Assembly: GCF_002432125.1 (NCBI RefSeq)
Contig: NZ_DJFS01000047.1
Coordinates: 255-26,540, forward strand
DNA: 26,286 nucleotides
Reading direction: 5' to 3'
Source: Brevundimonas sp. UBA5866
Lineage (GTDB): Bacteria > Pseudomonadota > Alphaproteobacteria > Caulobacterales > Caulobacteraceae
Positions 21,215 through 26,286 of this stretch are shown here, piece by piece. A model generated the notes under the pieces. The model was given only the letters and a program-made list of their open reading frames with translations. It was not told the origin of the DNA and searched no databases. Numbering within the stretch: position 1 is the stretch's first letter; every line of letters starts with the position of its first letter. The translations under genes were made by a program, and so were the position numbers.

Positions 21215-21949
21215 TTAGTTGGCAGCCGGTGCTTCGGCCGGGGCGGATGCCGCTGCGGGTGCGGACGCAGGCCGTGCGGCGACAGGTTCGCCGGCAGCCG
21301 CCGATGCGCGCTCGGTCAACGGTTTGGCCTCATATTTCTTGGCCATCTTCTCGGTCAGTTCGCGGGCGGCGGCGGGCGACATCTGGGCCATGATGGCGGC
21401 CAGGGTGCGCGGACGCATGCTCTGGGCCACTGGCAGACGCACCTCGTCCTTGAGCGTGGCGAACACAGCGGCAGCCTCACGCGGGCGCATGGCCGAATAG
21501 ACAGCCACCAGACGGTTGACCTCTTCCTGCTCCTTGGCCTCGACCTGACCCAGAAGGCCGCTGATCTCGCCCTTGAGGTCCTCCAGCGCCTTGAGCTTGG
21601 CATCCAGCTTCTGCTCGGCAGCCACCATCAGCGGCAGGGTGGTGGCAAAATCGGCGTCACGCGCGTCCAGCTGTTCGCGGCGCTTGGACAGGGATTGGAT
21701 GATGCGCAGTTCGGCAGGTGAAATCCCCGCCTGTTGGGCCAGCTGTTCCGGCGTCAGGGCGCATACGGCGGGCGGCGCGGCAGCGGTGGCTGCGGCGGGC
21801 GTCGCACTGTCTTCGGCAGAGGCCGCACCTTCCTGTGCCCACGCCACCGCGCCGGAGAACAGGTCCGGGGCCACACCGGCTGCACGCACGGCGACAACGC
21901 CACCAATGGCGATGGCGATCAGGGGCAGAAGGCGGGGCAGCTTGCTCAT
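21215..21949 (-). CDS. MotE-like flagellar motor protein (MgtE-N/FliG-N-like domain)
   Basis: A 244-residue exported or membrane-anchored protein: a hydrophobic N-terminal helix (LLPLIAIAIGGVVAVRAAG), an Ala-rich linker, a long coiled coil (about 85-140; SKRREQLDARDADF, EQKLDAKLKALEDLKGEISG) and a compact domain with YSAMRPREAAAVFATLKDEV and MRPRTLAAIMAQMSPAAARE, which is the MgtE intracellular/FliG-N-like motif pair, followed by an Ala/Pro-rich tail. MotE is a periplasmic chaperone-like partner of the stator protein MotC in alphaproteobacteria, and the domain order fits. It lies downstream of fliL-fliM-DUF6468, with a 70-base gap that holds a small hairpin. The gene symbol is left open because several flagellar proteins share this domain. 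Confidence 0.65.
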   Translation of the reverse strand: MSKLPRLLPLIAIAIGGVVAVRAAGVAPDLFSGAVAWAQEGAASAEDSATPAAATAAAPPAVCALTPEQLAQQAGISPAELRIIQSLSKRREQLDARDADFATTLPLMVAAEQKLDAKLKALEDLKGEISGLLGQVEAKEQEEVNRLVAVYSAMRPREAAAVFATLKDEVRLPVAQSMRPRTLAAIMAQMSPAAARELTEKMAKKYEAKPLTERASAAAGEPVAARPASAPAAASAPAEAPAAN

Positions 21950-21980
21950 GGCAATAACCGGAACAGTGGGGTGGATACCG

Positions 21981-22009
21981 GACCTTTAGAAGCGTTGCCT
22001 TTAAAGGTC
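21981..22009. repeat. Small inverted repeat in the gap between two flagellar genes
   Basis: GACCTTTA (21981-21988) and TAAAGGTC (22002-22009) are exact complements around a 13-base loop. It lies just after the DUF6468 stop, in the 70-base gap upstream of the motE-like gene. It could moderate readthrough or protect the 3' end of the upstream message; there is no T-run to make it a typical terminator. Confidence 0.35.
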
Positions 22010-22019
22010 ACGGCTTCAT

Positions 22020-22601
22020 TCAGGCAGCGAACAGATCTTCGTCGAGACTACGGCGGGCACGGTTTAGGCTTTGTTGCGCAGCTTGGTTAGCGGCCAGAGC
22101 CTGCAACATGCCGGTCAGGCCGCCGTTCTCGGCTTCCTTGACGGGTTTGGCGGCCTGAGGCGGCATGGCGGCGCTGGCCTGTTCGATGCGCTGCATTAGG
22201 CTGGCCATACGGCGGGCGCGTTCGTTTTCCTCGCTCACCAGCGCCATCGTGGACACCAGTTCCAGCGGCTCTTCTTCCTGAACCGGAGCCGCAGCGCGCA
22301 CGGGGGCGGTGGCGGCTTGAGCCTGTTTGGGAGCGCGGGCAATCAGGACCTCAAGCTCCTGTTTGACCTGACGGGCCTTGATGATGCGGTCATGCAGCAG
22401 GTCGGTTTCCGCACCCGATGCCCGCAGGGTCGCCAGCGCCTGTTCGGCGCGGCCTGCCGCGTTGTTCAGTTCCTTTACTGCACCGGCAAAGGCCAACTGC
22501 CCTTCGCGCAGAGCCTTGAGTTTGCGCTCAAGCTTCACGCCATAACCGATGGCTGCCACCAGCAGCATCATCAGAATGCTATCAAGGATGATACCGGTCA
22601 C
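22020..22601 (-). CDS. DUF6468 flagellar-operon membrane protein
   Basis: A 193-residue bitopic protein. One N-terminal membrane helix (ILDSILMMLLVAAIGYGVKL) is followed directly by a predicted coiled coil: KLERKLKALREGQLAFAGAV, KELNNAAGRAEQALATLRAS and HDRIIKARQVKQELEVLIAR. A Pro/Ala/Glu-rich region and a helical C-terminus (NQAAQQSLNRARRSLDEDLF) complete it. Proteins of this type regularly follow fliM in alphaproteobacteria. In Caulobacter the gene in this place is, from memory, pflI, which is involved in flagellar positioning, but whether this protein is equivalent cannot be said. It overlaps fliM by four bases, so it is translationally coupled to the switch protein gene. Confidence 0.75.
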   Translation of the reverse strand: MTGIILDSILMMLLVAAIGYGVKLERKLKALREGQLAFAGAVKELNNAAGRAEQALATLRASGAETDLLHDRIIKARQVKQELEVLIARAPKQAQAATAPVRAAAPVQEEEPLELVSTMALVSEENERARRMASLMQRIEQASAAMPPQAAKPVKEAENGGLTGMLQALAANQAAQQSLNRARRSLDEDLFAA

Positions 22602-23656
22602 CAGCCCTCTCTTCCGGCCACACGCATGGCCGCCTCGGTTGAAATCGGAGCCTCGACACGCACCGCGACGTGCTGGCCGCGTCTGCCCATCTTGCCCACA
22701 GTCAGATTGACCGACCCCGCCTTGACCGTGACGTCACTGTCAGGCGTTGCGTTCAGCATCAGGGTGTCGCCGACCTTGAGATCCAGCACCTTGGACAGGG
22801 GCATCTGCTGTTCATCCAGAACGCAGCGCACCTCGGTGTCCGTGGTCCAAAGCTCGGTGGCCAGGTGGCCTTCCCAGATGTTGTCGCGGCCGAACTTCTC
22901 GCCCATGAACTGCTGCAGCAGCATCTTGCGGATCGGTTCCAGCGTCGAATAGGGCAGCAGCAGCTCGACCCGGCCACCGCGGTCTTCCATGTCGATGCGC
23001 AGCTTCACCAGAATGGCGGCGTTGGCCGGACGGGCGATGGCGGCAAAGCGCGGATTGGTTTCCAGACGGTCCAGATTGAAATGCACCGGCGTCAGCGGCT
23101 CGAAGGCGGCGCGGGCATCGTTCAGGATCACCTCAACCATCCGCTGCACCAAGGCGCGTTCGATGGTGGTGTAGGGACGTCCCTCGATGCGCAGTGCCGC
23201 CGTGCCGCGACGGCCACCCAACAGCACGTCCACGATCGAATAGATCAGGTTGGAATCGACCGTCAGCAGGCCGTAGTTGTCCAGCTCCTCGGCGCGGAAA
23301 ACCGCCAGAATGGCCGGAAGCGGAATGGAGTTCAGATAGTCCCCGAAACGGATCGAGGAGATGGTGTCCAGCGACACCTCGACGTTGTCGGAGGTGAAGT
23401 TGCGAAGGCTGGTCGTCATCAGTCGCACAAGGCGGTCGAAGACGATTTCGAGCATCGGCAGACGCTCGTAGGACACCAGCGCCGAGTTGATGATCGCGCG
23501 GATACCGCTGCGCTCGTCACCCGAGCCGTCGTCCATTTCGAAGCCCAGAAGGCTGTCGATCTCATCCTGGTTCAGGACGCGTTCGGACATACCCCCGTCA
23601 GCTTCGGGAGCGCCGAAGGGATTTTCATCCAGTCCACTGCCGAGAGTGTCGGTCAT
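22598..23656 (-). CDS. fliM: Flagellar motor switch protein FliM
   Basis: A 352-residue C-ring protein that binds phosphorylated CheY and sets the direction of rotation. The CheY-binding peptide is present near residue 27 (LNQDEIDSLLGF), followed by the middle domain (SALVSYERLPMLEIVFDRLV, TSLRNFTSDNVEVSLD, FGDYLNSIPLPAILAVFRAE and LIYSIVDVLLGGRRG) and the C-terminal SpoA-like domain (VRCVLDEQQMPLSKVLDLKV, GDTLMLN). A start at residue 23 (MSERVLNQDE) is also possible. It starts three bases after the fliL stop and overlaps the next gene by four bases, so fliL-fliM-DUF6468 form one tightly coupled operon. Confidence 0.95.
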   Translation of the reverse strand: MTDTLGSGLDENPFGAPEADGGMSERVLNQDEIDSLLGFEMDDGSGDERSGIRAIINSALVSYERLPMLEIVFDRLVRLMTTSLRNFTSDNVEVSLDTISSIRFGDYLNSIPLPAILAVFRAEELDNYGLLTVDSNLIYSIVDVLLGGRRGTAALRIEGRPYTTIERALVQRMVEVILNDARAAFEPLTPVHFNLDRLETNPRFAAIARPANAAILVKLRIDMEDRGGRVELLLPYSTLEPIRKMLLQQFMGEKFGRDNIWEGHLATELWTTDTEVRCVLDEQQMPLSKVLDLKVGDTLMLNATPDSDVTVKAGSVNLTVGKMGRRGQHVAVRVEAPISTEAAMRVAGREGW

Positions 23657-23659
23657 CGA

Positions 23660-24289
23660 TTATTGCACCAGCATTTCTTCGATAAGGACCGCATCCACCT
23701 TGCCCGGTGCGGCCACCAGATTCACGCGACGCAACAGTTCAGCCCGCAGCTGATACGAACCCGCCGAACCGGCCAGATCATCGGGGCGCAGTTCGCGCAG
23801 GAAGCTCTGCATCATATCATTCAAACGCGGTGCCTGCGCCTGCAGCGTGCTGGCGACGGCGGCGTCCTTCATTTCCAGCGTCAGCTTGAGCTTCAGATAG
23901 CTGGTGCGGCCCTCGGCGGACTGAATGTTCACGATCAGGTCCGGCAGGGTGTAGAAGGTCACGCCATCGGGACCGGCGGCAATCGTGCCTGCGCCCTCTG
24001 TCGGGGCGGCATCGCCGCCACCGCCGTGGCCATCATCTTTCTTCTTCTCTTCCTTGGGGGCGGCATGCTCGACCTCGCCCTCGGCAGCGGGAGCCTTGGG
24101 CTTGAGCAGGAAAAAGGCCGCACCACCGCCCGCACCGGCCACAAGAACCGCGGCACCGATGATGATCAGCAGCAGCGGCGGCTTCTTTTTCGCGCCGCCC
24201 TCGCCTTCCACGTCCTGAACGGTCTCGCCTTCGACCTCGGCGGGAAGGGCATCAGCACTTTTCTTTTTGCCAAGCTTGAATTTGAGCAT
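23660..24289 (-). CDS. fliL: Flagellar basal-body-associated protein FliL
   Basis: A 209-residue inner-membrane protein that surrounds the stator and raises motor torque. The protein begins MLKFKLGKKKSADALP (basic, cytoplasmic), has one membrane helix at about residues 38-60 (PLLLIIIGAAVLVAGAGGGA), a charged Lys/Glu/Gly/His-rich linker, and the FliL periplasmic domain (FYTLPDLIVNIQSAEGRTSY, LKLKLTLEMKDAAV). The ATG at 24287-24289 is preferred over the longer open frame, because the upstream part would extend through the CtrA site and lacks family resemblance. It is the first gene of the operon, expressed from the divergent region shared with flgF. Confidence 0.92.
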   Translation of the reverse strand: MLKFKLGKKKSADALPAEVEGETVQDVEGEGGAKKKPPLLLIIIGAAVLVAGAGGGAAFFLLKPKAPAAEGEVEHAAPKEEKKKDDGHGGGGDAAPTEGAGTIAAGPDGVTFYTLPDLIVNIQSAEGRTSYLKLKLTLEMKDAAVASTLQAQAPRLNDMMQSFLRELRPDDLAGSAGSYQLRAELLRRVNLVAAPGKVDAVLIEEMLVQ

Positions 24290-24336
24290 GCGGACCGACC
24301 CCAACCGTACAGCATAGCTAGTTGCGGCCTGTTTGG

Positions 24337-24351
24337 TTAACAGGGCGTTAA
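24337..24351 (-). promoter_or_regulatory. CtrA-binding box for the fliL operon
   Basis: TTAA-CAGGGCG-TTAA (24337-24351) is a full-length match to the CtrA recognition site TTAA-N7-TTAA. It is part of a symmetrical GGTTAAC-N5-GTTAACC, so it reads as a match on both strands. It lies 47 bases upstream of the fliL ATG, about where a -35 element would fall, as in CtrA-activated early flagellar promoters of Caulobacter. This is a strong motif match; binding is inferred. Confidence 0.75.
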
Positions 24352-24356
24352 CCATG

Positions 24357-24386
24357 CGGCAAAGTCTGCCGGGCAAAAGGCGCGCC
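24357..24386. promoter_or_regulatory. Possible FlbD (ftr-like) enhancer between fliL and flgF
   Basis: CGGCA-N5-TGCCG (24357-24371) is an inverted repeat that runs into CCGGGCAAAAGGCGCGCC (24369-24386). Both resemble, from memory, the CGGCAAA-containing ftr elements bound by FlbD in Caulobacter. The site is about 40-70 bases upstream of the sigma-54 promoter and next to the CtrA box, a position where FlbD could activate flgF and repress fliL. The consensus was not checked. Confidence 0.35.
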
Positions 24387-24424
24387 ATCAGTCTAAATGA
24401 CTGAAATCATTGAAAACGGCCTGT

Positions 24425-24439
24425 TGGCACGACTGTTGC
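24425..24439 (+). promoter_or_regulatory. Sigma-54 promoter of the flgF operon
   Basis: TGGCAC-GACTG-TTGC (24425-24439) has the sigma-54 consensus at both the -24 (GG) and -12 (GC) boxes with exactly ten bases between GG and GC. The transcription start would fall near 24450, leaving a leader of about 16 bases that contains the AAGGAG ribosome site (24454-24459) before the flgF TTG. Confidence 0.85.
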
Positions 24440-24466
24440 GAAAAGCTTGGGCGAAGGAGCCCCGCT

Positions 24467-25204
24467 TTGGAAAACGCCGCCTACATCGGATTGTCTCGCC
24501 AGATGACGCTGCGCCGCGAACTGGATATCGTGGCCAACAACATCGCCAATGCCGACACGACCGGATTCAAGGTCGAGCAGATGCTGCTGGGCACCGAGAT
24601 CGGTCCGAGGGCGCGCAACCATGCCATCCGCCCCTCGGCCAGCTTCGTGCTGGACAAGGGCGTGGGCCGGGACTTCGGTCAGGGTGCCCTGCAACAGACC
24701 GGACGCGATCTGGATTTCGGCATCGAGGGTGAAGGCGCCTTTTTCACCGTCCAGACCACGACGGGTCCGGCCTATACCCGTGACGGGGCCTTTACGATGG
24801 ACCCGACCGGACGCCTGACCACGCAGGAAGGCCATCCGGTGGAAACCGACGCGGGCGAACTGATCATCAATCCGGAACTGGGCCCGATCACCGTCGGCCA
24901 GGACGGCACCATCACCCAGGACGGCGAGATCGTGGGCCGTCTGGCGGTCGTGCGTTTCGACACCCTGACGGTGTTGGAAAAGGGCGGCGACAACCTGTAC
25001 CGCAACACCTCCAACGCCCAGCCCGTAGAGGCCGCCGATGCCCGCATCCGTCAGGGGATGCTGGAAGGTTCGAACGTCAACACCCTGATCGAAATCACCA
25101 ATCTGGTCGAGATCAACCGCGCCTACGAGAGCGTGACGCGGATGGTCGAAAACACCAATGACCTGAGCCGTCGCGCCGTAGAGCGCCTCGGCAAGGTCGC
25201 GTAA
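24467..25204 (+). CDS. flgF: Flagellar proximal rod protein FlgF
   Basis: A 245-residue rod subunit exported through the flagellar secretion apparatus. The N-terminal rod signature is MTLRRELDIVANNIANADTT with the NNIANADTTGFK motif near residues 23-34, followed by central LGTEIGPRARNHAIRPSASF and the C-terminal coiled part with SNVNTLIEITNLVEINRAYE. The start is a TTG (24467), chosen because AAGGAG lies seven bases before it and because it gives the usual FlgF length; an upstream start at 24410 would lie before the sigma-54 promoter. It is the first gene of flgF-flgG-flgA, followed by flgG after 15 bases. Confidence 0.93.
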   Translation: MENAAYIGLSRQMTLRRELDIVANNIANADTTGFKVEQMLLGTEIGPRARNHAIRPSASFVLDKGVGRDFGQGALQQTGRDLDFGIEGEGAFFTVQTTTGPAYTRDGAFTMDPTGRLTTQEGHPVETDAGELIINPELGPITVGQDGTITQDGEIVGRLAVVRFDTLTVLEKGGDNLYRNTSNAQPVEAADARIRQGMLEGSNVNTLIEITNLVEINRAYESVTRMVENTNDLSRRAVERLGKVA

Positions 25205-25219
25205 GAGGACGCCTGAGCT

Positions 25220-26008
<789 letters not shown>

Positions 26009-26023
26009 GACGGGGACTGAGCC

Positions 26024-26286
26024 ATGAAACGCCTGCTGAAAACCGCCACCGTCATCATGGGTCTGGCCGCCCTTGCCGCTTCGGCCTGCGCCTCGACGGC
26101 GGAAGCCTCGTCGGTGGTGCTGCGCGCCAACCCGACCGACGCCGACGGTCGTATCACGCTGGGCGAACTGTTCGAGGGGGCAGGAAATGCCGCCCCCGTC
26201 GTGGTCGGCCACCGCAGCGGTGCCAGCGCCGTTCTCGATGCCGGACAGGTGCAGATGGCGGCCCGCCGCGCGGGTCTGGACTGGTA
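26024..26286 (+). CDS. flgA: FlgA, P-ring assembly chaperone, N-terminal part (truncated by window edge)
   Basis: The first 87 codons of the gene are present. The product starts with a signal peptide (MKRLLKTATVIMGLAALAAS) and continues to a mature region with ITLGELFEGAGNAAPVVVG and LDAGQVQMAARRAGLDW, which fits FlgA, the periplasmic chaperone for the P-ring protein FlgI. The cysteine in AASACAS is not preceded by a good lipobox, so lipidation is unlikely. GGGGAC precedes the ATG. The call depends on the flgFG context as much as on the visible sequence. Confidence 0.85.
   Translation, partial: MKRLLKTATVIMGLAALAASACASTAEASSVVLRANPTDADGRITLGELFEGAGNAAPVVVGHRSGASAVLDAGQVQMAARRAGLDW

Noticed and set aside
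22670..24340. A 556-codon plus-strand open frame
   Set aside because: It is antisense to fliM and fliL, and its His/Gln/Arg-rich composition is typical of a shadow frame.
24290..24388. N-terminal extension of FliL to 24388
   Set aside because: It would translate across the CtrA box and the presumed promoter, and the extra residues do not resemble FliL; the ATG at 24289 gives the normal protein.
24410..24466. N-terminal extension of FlgF to the TTG at 24410
   Set aside because: It starts upstream of the sigma-54 promoter and its Cys/Trp-rich residues are unlike FlgF. The TTG at 24467 has a proper ribosome site.

Overview
The window is high-GC DNA from an alphaproteobacterium of the Caulobacterales, most likely a Brevundimonas-like member of the Caulobacteraceae. 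The reasons are the divergent fliL-fliM / flgF-flgG-flgA flagellar arrangement with a CtrA box (TTAA-N7-TTAA) and a sigma-54 -24/-12 promoter, the dgt / iron-sulphur carrier / SPOR-type divisome neighbourhood, the DUF3297, DUF6468 and DUF1328 proteins, and several small proteins with basic tails. This assignment comes from gene content and motif recognition only; no database search was possible.

Layout. Positions 1-2006: a truncated SPOR/FtsN-like gene and dgt on the minus strand, facing an ErpA/IscA-type Fe-S carrier on the plus strand that ends in a bidirectional terminator. Positions 2039-3077: four very small minus-strand genes (two basic single-helix membrane proteins, a DUF1328 protein, an Excalibur-type protein). 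Positions 3165-5115: a three-gene plus-strand operon (ArsR/SdpR-like repressor, SdpI-like membrane protein, alpha/beta hydrolase) behind a near-perfect sigma-70 promoter that carries a palindrome in its spacer and probably yields a leaderless message. Positions 5112-7207: overlapping minus-strand genes for a dihydroorotase and a TyrA-type dehydrogenase. Positions 7347-8950: a small accessory pair of plus-strand genes, an unfamiliar protein with a PcfJ-like C-terminal region and a uracil-DNA-glycosylase-like gene broken by one in-frame amber codon. Positions 8960-14291: a GT9 glycosyltransferase; a plus-strand group with a hotdog thioesterase, a cysteine-cluster protein and YgfZ; a triple hairpin repeat; 3-methyladenine glycosylase (tag), a lipoprotein and RNase HII. 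Positions 14265-21138, all minus strand: a small membrane protein, a D12-class adenine methyltransferase, pyruvate kinase, a PafA-like phosphatase, tRNA-Leu(UAA), an M28 peptidase and a DUF3297 protein. Positions 21215-26286: flagellar genes. fliL-fliM-DUF6468-motE-like run leftward and flgF-flgG-flgA run rightward from one shared control region.

How the parts fit. The flagellar block holds a C-ring switch protein, a stator-associated protein, two distal rod proteins and the P-ring chaperone. Its control region reads as an early CtrA-type promoter for fliL and a later sigma-54 promoter for flgF. DNA maintenance is represented by tag, rnhB, dgt and the damaged glycosylase-like gene. The rest is housekeeping metabolism (pyrimidine, tyrosine, pyruvate) and secreted hydrolases.

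The observations most worth following are the 3 x 43-bp hairpin array between ygfZ and tag, the amber-interrupted gene and its partner, the sdpR-like promoter/operator, and the dihydroorotase with Gln in place of the first zinc-binding His.
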